From assembly GCA_947579605.1 (NCBI GenBank), contig OX388314.1:11219982-11283981 (forward strand): a stretch of 64,000 nt of DNA, in the 5' to 3' direction. Below, in pieces: positions 11,145-21,055 of this stretch. Numbering within the stretch: position 1 is the first letter of the stretch; every line of letters begins with the position of its first letter. Origin of the DNA: Athripsodes cinereus. Taxonomy: Eukaryota; Arthropoda; Insecta; Trichoptera; Leptoceridae. The notes below the pieces were generated by a model. It saw nothing but the letters and a program-made list of their open reading frames with translations, did not search any database and had not been told where the DNA came from. The translations under genes were made by a program, and so were the position numbers.

Positions 11145-11471
11145 TAGTGATGTAACGAATATTCGTATTCGCATTCGCAAATATTCGCAAAAAAATATGC
11201 GAATGTTTTGCGAATATTATTTTGGTAATAAAGTATCGGATATTTGGTAAAAGTACCGGATTCTTACCCGGTACATTGTTGAAAAAGGTACTGCAAGAAA
11301 ATATTCTTTAAGAAAACCGAAGAGTTTTGAAATATTTTAAATTCCTGTACCTTTTCGAAAATTCGGCGACGGGGGGGGTAGAAATTTTAGTGTTTGAGCA
11401 ATTGTAGAAATTTAAGCAAGTCAATATTCGCATTCGCGAATATCCAAAATCACACATTCGTTACATCACTA
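11145..11471. mobile_element. hAT-like MITE with TAGTGATGTAACGAAT ends
   Basis: Perfect inverted ends: TAGTGATGTAACGAAT (11145-11160) and its reverse complement (11456-11471). Both flanks carry ATACAG immediately outside, six bases of a probable eight-base target duplication. Subterminal CGAATATTCGCATTCGC repeats lie inside both ends. The middle (about 11225-11395) is the reverse complement of the core of the element at 51070 (TACCG...AGAATATT...AAATATTT...CCTGTACC). It is 327 bp and has no coding capacity. Confidence 0.75.
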
Positions 11472-13610
11472 ATACAGATCGATAATCAGACAAAGCTAAA
11501 TCGTGAATATCTAGAATGATACTATTTAGGAAGGAAAGTAAATAAAAGGACATACAAAGTAAATTAATTACTTTTTCTTAGGTAGGTACACAATTATGGA
11601 TGGCGCTAGAAGCTACTGTAAAACGCAAACTTCTAATCAAAATGGTAAGTCAGTATTTAATCCGTATAAATAGTTAATAGTAGAATGTAGAACGAGTAAT
11701 GATAGTAGTAAAAACGTGATGAGTCACATTCGTGAAGTCACCACAATACAATATGTGTAACCTGTATGTATGTGTAGGTAGGTATGTTCTGTACAATGTA
11801 TCTGGTAATTGGTGAACACAGTTACATACGATCATATAAAAAAAATGCATATTTAAACCTTACTTAATTGCCATGGCCAGTGTAAAATAAATAAATAAAT
11901 GGTGTACTCGCTTACATTATGCAGAAATTCAAAAATTTCATCAATATCCACAAACTTCGCTCATTGTTTTTTTTTTAATTACCAGCGGTCCTATTATTAT
12001 TAATAATGAATTAAAAAAAAAAACACAAATTTCCAAAAACAATTGACAGCCGGAAATGATTTTATTCAGACACACAGTTGGCACACAGCTTATCTTTGTG
12101 AGTAACGTGTCACTTAGCCAGATATAACACTTGGAATATCAGCTATTCCGTGATTGTGAGTACCTACCTACAACTATTAGATTCAGAAAATGGTAAGTCT
12201 CAGTCTATATCACCAAGTATTAGGTAGGTATTCTTCTAAAGAACATTCTGCATACAACATTAGTTCGTTTGTTTATCATTCTTTCAACATCAACGAACAA
12301 CTTGGTTTTACCTGCAACAAAATAACATTATGGGAGTGACATTAACCGAGTGTCGTCTTTTCTACATTTCGTTCCCATTACTAATTATTTGGCTGCATGT
12401 CAAACTTTGGTGAACGAATTACAATATAAATATTAGGAATAAAAAAGGAACATAACTATAAATAATTGAAATCGTTTTTCGTAGGTAGACGAAACGTGTA
12501 CTAAAGAGTATAATGAACAAATATCTACAGTATAAATAGGTACAAAACTAATATTATGGAGCATTTTGTCTAAAAATATTAAAGCTAACAAAAATTAGGA
12601 AACGGTTATAAAAAATTTATTGAACAATGAATATTGGTATTCAGCGGCTACAATTGGAAACAAGGGACAATGCTCCACACAAGATCGTTGGATTGACTTA
12701 AACATATTTGCCGTTTGATATTCCATGAACCCTGCGCGCCATCAAATTAATTAATCTTCTTAAAGGTAATCTAGTGGTGTCTCTTAGCAACGTGAAATGG
12801 AGACCGGCATCAATACACCACGCCGCATCAGTACAACTATCACGATGACCGAGTATTAGAAGAACAGAATCAGATGGAAGAAGATGTAAAAGAGTAGAAT
12901 ACTTCGACTAGGTACCTTTACACAGACCTATTCAACAACATGGATTGATGAAACTGATGGTTGTTAAATAATAAAGTGGCCATTTCACACACGGAAGCCG
13001 AGAGCGTGTATCAGGCGCGCACGAAATAACAGAGATGTATTTTAAATAGGTATAATAATGAGCATTTTGCATCGGAATATGGCTGCGGTTATAACATGAA
13101 GAGAGTATTATTGTCACTTTAAGGAGATTGATGGCTTTATTTAAACATGAGAGTGGTAGTCGCTACTGCATTGTTATTATTATTATTATTTGTATTCCTA
13201 AGGCTTTGTTGAGAAATAATAATGTGATTTGATATTACCATATATCTACTAGTACAAAATGATGAGTGACAAACTAAATCACGGAAAATGGAAGTGCCAT
13301 AATATTATATTATGATGCACTTCCAAGGCAAAATATCAACACAGTACAATAGTACACGTGATTATCAGATTTACACTATCACATGCAATATTACAAATAC
13401 GTGCACTTTTATAGACTAACAAAGAATTTCAAACATAAAATAACAATTTAATATAGGTACAGGTATAATTGTGTTCTTAAATTTCCAGAACAAATAATTG
13501 TACAAACATTCGGTGATATTTATGAAAATATCCTACATACACATTTTATACAAATAAATAAACTAGTTGATCTATGAAAACGATCCAGATAAATAATAGC
13601 ATCAGAGCTT
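11472..13610. other. AT-rich spacer without recognised gene
   Basis: No frame with a recognisable domain. Around 12780-12900 is a less AT-rich patch that might be an old LINE tail, but I could not align it to a family. Confidence 0.4.
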
Positions 13611-13680
13611 ATTGAAACTTAGCCAAACATCCAGTCTGATCAATATATAGATCAGACTGGATGTTTGGCTAAGTTTCAAT
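13611..13680. repeat. 31-bp perfect inverted repeat at LINE 5' end
   Basis: Arms 13611-13641 and 13650-13680 are exact reverse complements around the loop AATATATA. The right arm is LINE coding sequence (reading DQTGCLAKFQ). So the first 31 bases of this truncated LINE copy are duplicated in inverted orientation at the junction, a foldback or twin-priming type of 5' junction. Confidence 0.92.
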
Positions 13681-14921
13681 CAGCATACAGAAGACATCAC
13701 TCAACTGAAACTGCCCTACTTCGTGTGATGTCTGATTTGATTGATGGAGTTGAGGGAGGACAGCTTGCTCTGATAGCCGTGCTCGACATGAGTGCAGCTT
13801 TCGATACTGTCAATCATGAGTTACTTATGCAGAAGCTCACCACCTCATATGGTATGTGTGGTAAAGTGGCACAGTGGCTGATGTCCTATGTACAAAATCG
13901 GTACCAGACTGTATCTGCTCGTGGAGTAACATCGTCTAAGGTGCCATTGGAGTGCGGCGTGCCGCAGGGTTCCGTCCTAGGTCCACTTCTTTTTACGTTA
14001 TACACGAATGACCTCGAAGAGTTTGTCATTTCCAGGGGTTTGAACTATTATTCATATGCTGATGACATATTTATCTTCGCACTTTGTTCACCTGCTGAAA
14101 TTAATGCATGCAAACTGAAGGTTGTGCGATGTATTGAAGATGTGGCTTCATGGATGAGTGGCAGTCGTCTGAAAATGAATCCTGACAAGACTGAGTTTAT
14201 GTGGATTGCATCTCCTAGAAGACAGCATCTGATTGATCTCACACCTATAAATGTTATGGGTATTAGTATAGTACCCCAGGAATCAGTGAAATTCTTGGGT
14301 GTACACCTGGATAAGGCCCTCTCCATGAACATCCAAATATCTGGGATGGTGAGCTCTAGCTTCTATTGCCTGAGACAGATAAGGAGGGTCCGAGATTGTC
14401 TTTCGCTAGATGCAGCAAGAACACTTGTTAATGCCTTGGTAGTCTCCAGACTGGATTATTGCAACAGCCTGTACTTCGGTCTTCCTATGGTGCAATTGAA
14501 TAGGATCCAGGCTGTATTCAACGCTGCTGCAAGACTTCTTCTGAGAGGTCGAAGATTTGAGCATATTACTCCTCTCTTGCACAACTTACATTGGTTAAGG
14601 GTAAAGCAACGAGTGGAGTATAAGATATGTGTGATGGTGTTTTCGGCCTTGAAGGGAGTATTACCATATTATTTGTCGGAGATGTGCGAGATGGAGACCA
14701 TCAGTGAAAGACGGCTCATGCTTCGCTCAGCACAGGGTGAGGCAAAATGCAGACTTGTTGAGCCATCTCGATCTCGCAAAACAGGCTTTGGAGATAGAGC
14801 GTTTAGTGTTGCGGGTCCCAGATGTTGGAACAAGCTGCCTCTGTGTCTGCGAGAGGAGGTGAATGGAGAGAGTTTTAAAAGAGGACTGAAGACACACCTT
14901 TTTGCTGGGAGTTTCGGGTGA
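13650..14921 (+). CDS. CR1/L2-like LINE reverse transcriptase, partial
   Basis: Partial ORF2 product that would copy LINE RNA into DNA at the target. The frame is open from the truncation point near 13650 to TGA at 14919-14921; it has no ATG of its own near the start (TTG at 13665), because the real start is lost. Motifs in order: QSAYRRHHSTETALL; LDMSAAFDTVNH (first catalytic Asp); CGVPQGSVLGPLLFTLYTND; YADD at 14055-14066 (the other two catalytic Asp residues); LKMNPDKTEFM; VKFLGVHLD; then a carboxy region with AARLLLRGRRFEHITPLL, LHWLRVKQRVEYKI and GPRCWNKLP. The HSTETALL and LHWL--RQR motifs are typical of CR1/L2/Rex-type LINEs. No stops or frameshifts across more than 410 codons imply a young insertion. 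The apurinic endonuclease domain is absent. Confidence 0.85.
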   Translation, partial: DQTGCLAKFQSAYRRHHSTETALLRVMSDLIDGVEGGQLALIAVLDMSAAFDTVNHELLMQKLTTSYGMCGKVAQWLMSYVQNRYQTVSARGVTSSKVPLECGVPQGSVLGPLLFTLYTNDLEEFVISRGLNYYSYADDIFIFALCSPAEINACKLKVVRCIEDVASWMSGSRLKMNPDKTEFMWIASPRRQHLIDLTPINVMGISIVPQESVKFLGVHLDKALSMNIQISGMVSSSFYCLRQIRRVRDCLSLDAARTLVNALVVSRLDYCNSLYFGLPMVQLNRIQAVFNAAARLLLRGRRFEHITPLLHNLHWLRVKQRVEYKICVMVFSALKGVLPYYLSEMCEMETISERRLMLRSAQGEAKCRLVEPSRSRKTGFGDRAFSVAGPRCWNKLPLCLREEVNGESFKRGLKTHLFAGSFG

Positions 14922-15010
14922 TGGATACGATAAACGGCGCCCTTGAGGTCATTTTATGAGTAAACGGCGCTTTACAAATTGTCCATATATATATATAATA
15001 GCAGTTGAAT
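13650..15010 (+). mobile_element. 5'-truncated CR1/L2-like LINE
   Basis: It consists of the reverse-transcriptase-to-end part of ORF2 and a short 3' UTR. After the stop, a TAAACGGCGC motif occurs twice (about 14931 and 14961), the second as TAAACGGCGCTTTACAAATT, recalling the short 3' terminal repeats of L2-like elements. A TA-rich run (14984-15000) closes it. The pogo element at 15021 sits immediately downstream. The endonuclease is missing, so the copy is inactive although its frame is open. Confidence 0.8.
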
Positions 15011-15210
15011 TTATTGTATAGGGGAGAGGGAGGCAGATTTGGACAAAAAATTTGACATGCAGATTTTCGCATCTCTGAATAAGGCTACAATATCTTTTGA
15101 AATTAAAGTTAAAAGCCATGTTTATGTTCTTATATAATTAGTCTTTAGAATTAATAAATATTGATTATTAAGTACGGTAGGTATACTAGTTTTAGCAAAC
15201 ATGTAACTTT

Positions 15211-15247
15211 CGTCCAAATGTGCCCCAAGTAGGGGTACATTTGGACG
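15211..15247. promoter_or_regulatory. Subterminal palindrome of the pogo element, 3' side of gene
   Basis: CGTCCAAATGTGCCCC (15211-15226) and its near-perfect reverse complement (15232-15247, 15 of 16) around a 5-base spacer. Two further related copies follow (GAGGCAGATTAGGACAG and GGGGCACAATTGG, about 15251-15288). The same core forms the terminal inverted repeat, so these are candidate transposase binding sites. Confidence 0.65.
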
Positions 15248-15450
15248 CCTAAGAGGCAGATTAGGACAGACTAAGGGGCACAATTGGAAAATAAGAAAAT
15301 TGACCGTGTTTGATTATTTTACTTTATTTAAGCCAAATAAAAAACAATAAATGATAACAATAAAACAAAAACAGGAAATTTAATTTGCTTTAATGTCTTG
15401 TTAAACCAATGTTTTTCAAAGTAATGTGAAGAAATAAGAGAAAAATAAAA

Positions 15451-17418
15451 TTACAAAACATTCAAAGAACTTAAATCTTCATTAAACTTATACAGTTCTC
15501 CCTGACGTGAAGTCCCATCTGTGTTCTTTATCACCGAGAGGGACATCACTATATCCTCATAGGATACATCCCCTACATCTGGTCTTATTGGAAAAAAAAA
15601 TGAACCTTCATTCTTCCTTAAAAAGTTTATTTTGTAATCACAACCTGTTTTTCCCTTGACTTGACCAGCATAATGATATACATTTTTCTTTGTCGTAAAT
15701 CTCACAAGAACATAATCATTAATTCCATACTTTGATCTACCTGAAAATATGTCTCCATCACTGCATTCAGTAAAAAAATTATCATCAGATTCACCTGACG
15801 TTACTTCAATGCTACTGTCTGAATCGCTTTCGATGAGTATCTTTTTTTTAATACATTTCTTTTTACCTTTCATGCTTTTCTCCAACAACCGTTTTTTCTT
15901 TTCATCTTTTTCTTTTCGAAGCATCATTATTCTGTCCTTTTCGGGAGTTGATGTTAGAATAGATGATTTCCCCTTTTTCCTTCCACGTGTGCCCGTTCTT
16001 GGCCTCGCTTTAGGGAATGGCCTAATCATTTGAGGTGATATTATTGTTACCAGAGAGGTCGTGGCTGGTGAGCATATTGTTTGTTCTGTACTATTATTAC
16101 AATGAGGAGTAGATTCGGTCTCAGTGTCGGTCGCAGTGTTCCCAATAGCATTACTAGAAATCGGTTCGCTCATAGGAGTAAGTTGATCTGATACGTATGC
16201 AGACTGGAATTCCTCATCAGTGTACTCGCATCGGTTAACTGGCCAAATTCCCGTTTTTTTAAACCCCGATAAAATATTTTTTATTGAAAATGCTGATGTG
16301 TATGCGGTATTGACAAGTTCAGGGATATTGTAAATGGTGATTGTGCGTCCAGGATTAGAAAGTAGCCAGTTATTGAACGATGTTCGTAAGTATGATTTAA
16401 AAGGCCCGTATAAAGCCACATCCAACGGTTGCATTCTGTGACTGCAGTGTGGAGGAAATGAAAGTAATTCAATTCCATTTTCTCTGCCGTATAATATGGC
16501 TTCAAGGGATGTGTGGGACTCATGATTGTCCATTAATACCAAAATCGGGTGTTCTTTAGAACATCTCGTGTGCAATTTGATGTGTCTCATGGCTTCGAGA
16601 AAACATGTGGAATTCATCCACCCGCTCTGGTTCGCTAGGCCTAAGCTCCCAGCTGGGGCTCCGTTAAGGAATACGTGTTTATAACGCATCCGAGGAAATA
16701 CGAAGACTGGAGGAAGTGTTCCACCTAGCGCGTTTATTATGCACATGACTGTCACAAGTTCTCCCCTTTCTGCAGATACGGCTTGCCCAACTTGTTTCGT
16801 TCCTCTTGTGGCAATTATTTTTGGTGGTGGTAATACTGTATGAACACCTGTTTCATCCAAGTTGTATATGGAACTGGCTGTAAAGTTATGTTTTTTTAAC
16901 ATCTTCTCATAGTTTTGAAAAAAATCTTCAACATTCGTTTTATTTAAACTTGTGGCACGCGACAGGCTCGTACTCTCTGGCTTACGCAGAGATAACTCTG
17001 GATTCCTCTTCATAAACCCTTTAATCCATTCCACCCCAGCCCTTTTGTGGGATTCCCAATACGGAGGAAGTGTTTTTTTCAGGACAACTGCATATTCATA
17101 AGCCAATTTCCGAGCCTGGTAAAATGTCAAACCATATAATATTTTTGACGACGTCACGAAATACCCTGTGAGTAAATCTTCCTCATTTTTATTAAATACA
17201 CTTCGGCTTGCATATTTAGATGTTAAGACGGGTTTCGGATTAGATAAAGGATCCCTGTTTTTTTTAAGCCTGTAGTGTAGTGTTGATTTCTTTATCCCAT
17301 ATTTTGCTGCAGCATCTCTCAAAGATATATTTTTTTCTATTATTTCCAATAATGCTTCTTGGATTGTTTCTTCATTTATGTCAGACCTTGCTGTTTTTCT
17401 TTTGTACGTGCGAACCAT
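15451..17418 (-). CDS. pogo/Tigger-like transposase with SH3/Tudor-like tail
   Basis: DDE transposase of 655 residues that would bind the element ends and catalyse cut-and-paste transposition in the nucleus. The start is the first ATG, CAT at 17416-17418, reading MVRTYKRK. Residues about 10-55: pipsqueak-type helix-turn-helix (ISLRDAAAKYGIKKSTLHYR). About 65-150: a second, CENP-B-type DNA-binding region (GVEWIKGFMKRNPELSLRKP). About 180-370: DDE core with NLDETGV, LMDNHESH and SHRMQPLDVALYGPF; the last two Asp residues are 35 residues apart. About 440-560: low-complexity, Lys-rich (KKKRLLEKSMKGKKK) then acidic Ser/Asp linker. About 560-640: compact domain with YGINDYVLVRF and HYAGQV, resembling an SH3/Tudor-like fold. 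No stop or frameshift. The polyadenylation signal on the minus strand is likely at 15323-15328. It could be mistaken for a domesticated jerky/Tigger host gene, but intact ends argue against that. Confidence 0.9.
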   Translation of the reverse strand: MVRTYKRKTARSDINEETIQEALLEIIEKNISLRDAAAKYGIKKSTLHYRLKKNRDPLSNPKPVLTSKYASRSVFNKNEEDLLTGYFVTSSKILYGLTFYQARKLAYEYAVVLKKTLPPYWESHKRAGVEWIKGFMKRNPELSLRKPESTSLSRATSLNKTNVEDFFQNYEKMLKKHNFTASSIYNLDETGVHTVLPPPKIIATRGTKQVGQAVSAERGELVTVMCIINALGGTLPPVFVFPRMRYKHVFLNGAPAGSLGLANQSGWMNSTCFLEAMRHIKLHTRCSKEHPILVLMDNHESHTSLEAILYGRENGIELLSFPPHCSHRMQPLDVALYGPFKSYLRTSFNNWLLSNPGRTITIYNIPELVNTAYTSAFSIKNILSGFKKTGIWPVNRCEYTDEEFQSAYVSDQLTPMSEPISSNAIGNTATDTETESTPHCNNSTEQTICSPATTSLVTIISPQMIRPFPKARPRTGTRGRKKGKSSILTSTPEKDRIMMLRKEKDEKKKRLLEKSMKGKKKCIKKKILIESDSDSSIEVTSGESDDNFFTECSDGDIFSGRSKYGINDYVLVRFTTKKNVYHYAGQVKGKTGCDYKINFLRKNEGSFFFPIRPDVGDVSYEDIVMSLSVIKNTDGTSRQGELYKFNEDLSSLNVL

Positions 17419-17518
17419 TTTGCTGAAAAAAAAGAGAAAGAAACGTTAAAAATTAAACATTATCCTAAAAATATTATAATCTATTCAATATATGATATTC
17501 AATATTTTCCAGTAGAGA

Positions 17519-17573
17519 CACATTTGGACAGTGTCCAAATGTGCCCCGAAGTGTTTTGTCCCAATCTGCCCCG
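17519..17573. promoter_or_regulatory. Subterminal palindrome of the pogo element, promoter side
   Basis: CACATTTGGAC (17519-17529), AGT, then its exact reverse complement (17533-17543), followed by GCCCC and a further copy in TGTCCCAATCTGCCCC. It lies about 100 bases upstream of the transposase ATG. It may bind transposase and so also control its promoter; this is inferred. Confidence 0.6.
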
Positions 17574-17922
17574 TATACCTTTTTTTTAGTATTAATGTTC
17601 TAACTGCAAGTGAGGTTATGTATAACAATAATTTACATTAGAAAACAAGAGCTAAAATATATACCAATCATATAGTTTATACAGTTTTTTACTCACCAGT
17701 CACAGAAGAAATATCAAGGCTTACGAAAAACCTCAAATCTCATATCAGGAACCACTTTTTTTAAATTTATTTCTCACTTGAAACACACACGGCGTTTGAT
17801 CAACCAACTGACAGTTTAATGTAGGGGAACAGCATTGCCATCTATACAAAAATGCTTGAATTTTTGAGACATGGTTATGGCGATGAAATTCAAACTGTCC
17901 AAATCTGCCTCCTTCTCCCCTA

Positions 17923-19677
17923 CATGTTATTAAACAAGCTAAAATAATTATGTACAGGGAGAGCACAGTCTGGATGGTCACGTGACATAAAACGAAAGCT
18001 GGAGTGATGTGGAGTCAAGAAAAGATGAAAGTCAAAGATAGGTATGATGAAAATGAGATAAAAGATAAAGGCTATGCTCAAGTCCGCGTAGAAAAAAATA
18101 TTACAGAAACGGAATAAATCAAATATCCAAATAAAAAGACACATTTTTTCCCCCGCCTTGAGATGGTCGATTCTTCCACGATCGTCTTTGCTTCTAGTAA
18201 TCATTTAGGTATATACAGAAGGATGAATATAAAAGTAATGATAATATATGTTATGATACATAATATGCAAAACATTCTCTCCGAATATTTATGTATTTGA
18301 ATCAGTGTCTCACAAAAGCATCTTTTAGTGATATGCATCGTAAATTATATCAGACTGGATCATAAAACGTCAAATTTGACGACAATACACAGCCACTACA
18401 CGTGTTTTTTTTTTTATATAAATAATGATAGGTTATTAAAACGACGACATAAATATTTAGTATTGAATAATAATAAAATGGATACTAAAACTAAGGAGAT
18501 GAGTGGTTCTTGATAAAATTATATTATGACCAATAAACGTAACAAAAGCAAATGAACATTAGAGAGAAAATATAAAACGACAATATTCACTCGTAAATGT
18601 AAAAAGATTCCCGTATTATAATATTCAGCAGGCACAAGGAAAAACTTTTTATTGATTGAGGTAACGTTTATTTTGTATAACTCTATACTTATTAATGGAA
18701 ATAAACACAAACTATTTGATTTTGATAACTTTTAATAATAGGTACTTACCTAGTTTCAACCTTTAAATTTAGCAATGACTTTCTGAGTCGAAACCAACTG
18801 TACCCAAAATAGTACAGTAAAAAATGCGTTTATTTCCACATAAAAAGAAAGGTGTCCATTTGATAAATTTTATATTTATATTACAAAGTTGTACTTTTTA
18901 TTCATCTGGCAATCCACTTGTAGTATGAGTGATTTGTGACACAGTTCTATTAGTACTATACATATCAAGAAAAATGTGTCGTCATTATCTGATTAATGAT
19001 TTATTGTCTTATTCGATCCATGCTTATTAAAAAAAGGTAAAACTATATTTTCCAAAACATATTTGTATTATAAATACTGTTTAAAATAAGTTATTATTTT
19101 ACAACTTTGTAATTATTTATTCAATTAAATAATGAATATTCACTGAACACAAATGTTCTAGAATATGTATTGTGATTCTGAGAGAATAGAATCATAAACT
19201 TACGGTGCATTTACAATACGAAGGATAACCACATAATCTGCATAATTAACAAAAACCTATCAAGTTTATGTAATCATCTCAGGTGCCGTAAATGTCAACT
19301 GCAATCATCAATCATACATGGAATACATCAATAGAAACAGAACAAAACGAAGACAAATAATAACTTCGATATTTATAATAAAATACATTTATGTGCGAGT
19401 ACCTATAAAAGGTTTACGACGTGAGTTTATTAGGTAGCTGAAGATTTACAATAAGCTATACCGGGAAACAAAACTTCATAATGGCATCACCATTTAAGTA
19501 ATAATAATAATACATGAATATATTCAATCACAATTGGCTTGATAGACTGCTTTTACGCCAATGAAAAGAGCTTTTTACTATTATTTTTACTAGCAGGTAC
19601 ACCCTTCCTATAAAAAAGGTATCGAAAGTCAGATATTTCATCAGAGGGGGTGATTCAAATCATTCAGAATAGCTTGA
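17923..19677. other. AT-rich spacer without recognised gene
   Basis: Short frames only, none with a known domain. I found no terminal repeats. Confidence 0.4.
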
Positions 19678-19816
19678 GTTAGTTGGAAGACATCGCATTT
19701 TAGCGATAAACTCGCCCTCTGTACATTGAATTGTTTAACTGATGATTACATGACACTGTTTTTTTGTAATATTTAACCAATGTACAGTAATGAATAAAAT
19801 AAATAAATAAAATATT
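19678..19816 (+). repeat. LINE 3' tail with ATCGC...GCGAT stem, copy 1
   Basis: Begins GTTAGTTGGAAGACATCGC, then a short loop, GCGATAAACTCGCC, TGTACA, and ends in ATAAAATAAATAAATAAAA. Similar tails lie at 20915, 34161 (reversed), 41096 (reversed) and 42763. Tails of the form 'TGGAAGA-ATCGC--GCGATAA' ending in an AATAAA-type run are common at the ends of insect LINEs. No coding part remains. Confidence 0.6.
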
Positions 19817-20434
19817 AAAAACGAAGTAATGGCTACAGAGAATAAAGGTATCTACAGTCTACACATCAAAATAAACTGGTACGGAATGTATGAGGCAGAA
19901 TGCGCATAATATAAACGGAAATATCGACGAATACATTAGGTATATACTAATCTTGGAAGTAATTTCTACATGAATGTATGTAATTAATACGTCCTGAATT
20001 CTATATTTATTAAAATTAAACCAGTAGAATAAAATTAACCCTGAGCAATAAAATCTAATGGATATCCGGATCAAATAATCCCTGTATGGGTTTGTACTTC
20101 AATGAATAACTTAAATGCCTTGAGGAATGAATGTGTATATATTAAATTAGAAAATATACATAATACATTATTATTATTATTATTACTGTATCACCAATAA
20201 CAAAACGGACAAAAACATCCGCATACAAATCAATTGCATTGGGAAGTAGTTTACTGATATTAATGTAGGTACTGCAACCCCTAAAGCAATACCTACGACA
20301 TGTTAGTTCCTCTATATAAATAATAGGCTTTCTTTATAAGCTCAGCCGCTAAGACAAGCACTAATTAAGATTCTCAAACTATTAGCTACAATTTGAAACA
20401 TAAAGATATACTGGAATAATTAAAAGTGCGGATA

Positions 20435-20650
20435 TACTACTACTATACCGTCACGACATATCCCACATGTGCGGTAGCCAGCTGACCAGCTGCATATAAT
20501 AAACATACAAGGTATCCTCTCCGTACCACAAAATATTAAGACATTCAGGACAGGTGGCAACTCTCATCGTTTAATTTTACACCTGCTTTTTACACCACAT
20601 TGGAAAACTTACGAGAAGTGTAGATTTTTTTTGCTGGGTGCTCCACGGAA
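20435..20650 (-). repeat. (TAG)n-tailed dispersed repeat, copy 2
   Basis: Reversed copy, opening with TACTACTACTATACCG and containing ACATATCCCACATGTGCGGT. It runs through GACATTCAGGACAGGT to TTGCTGGGTGCTCCACGGAA, so it keeps most of the unit, including the 5' part missing from copy 1. Confidence 0.7.
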
Positions 20651-20914
20651 TATATGATATTATATGTACCTAATATTATATTTTGAAATTCAGAAAATAT
20701 ACAGTTTACCTTTAATATATACCTATCTATTACAAATTAGTATAGGAATCAGATGACTAATCAATCTCCCTCACATTATTTAAAAAAAAATACAGAAATA
20801 AATAGAATGATAATTTTTTGTATTTATTCGAAAGAAACACAACAGCACAATAACAAAGAAAATAATAATAATTTCGATTAATAAGTAACATTGTGATTAA
20901 GTCTTCAGTATTAT

Positions 20915-21055
20915 GGGTTAGTTGGAAGATATCACGTCCCTGCGATAAACTCGCCCATTGTGCAAAATTATTCGTTTATACAGTACCTTATTATTTGTAT
21001 CCAAATATTTTGTACAATAAAGTTTATTATTATTATGATTACCTATTATTATTGA
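20915..21055 (+). repeat. LINE 3' tail with ATCGC...GCGAT stem, copy 2
   Basis: GGGTTAGTTGGAAGATATCA then GCGATAAACTCGCCCATTGT, ending TGTACAATAAAGTTTATTAT. The AATAAA signal and ATT repeats at the end mark it as a retroelement 3' end. Confidence 0.65.

Larger units (their letters stand above)
15021..17920 (-). mobile_element. Complete pogo/Tigger-type DNA transposon
   Basis: Inverted ends of 25 bp at 15021-15045 and 17896-17920 differ at one base; both contain AGGCAGATTTGGACA. They are flanked by TA (15019-15020 and 17921-17922), the pogo/Tc1 target. Length 2,900 bp. A single intact transposase gene runs on the minus strand. Subterminal zones (15200-15290 and 17515-17575) carry more copies of the GGCA-ATTTGGACA core in both orientations. 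Everything needed in cis and trans appears present, so this may be an autonomous, recently active copy. Homology to the pogo group rests on the transposase motifs. Confidence 0.92.

Noticed and set aside
12780..12900. Possible LINE coding relic
   Set aside because: Less AT-rich, but no frame longer than about 20 codons matched a LINE signature.
15749..16033. Frames opposite the pogo transposase
   Set aside because: They are shadows of the intact minus-strand gene and have no domain of their own.
15451..17418. A domesticated Tigger/jerky-like host gene
   Set aside because: Matching terminal repeats and TA target duplication show it is still a transposon copy.
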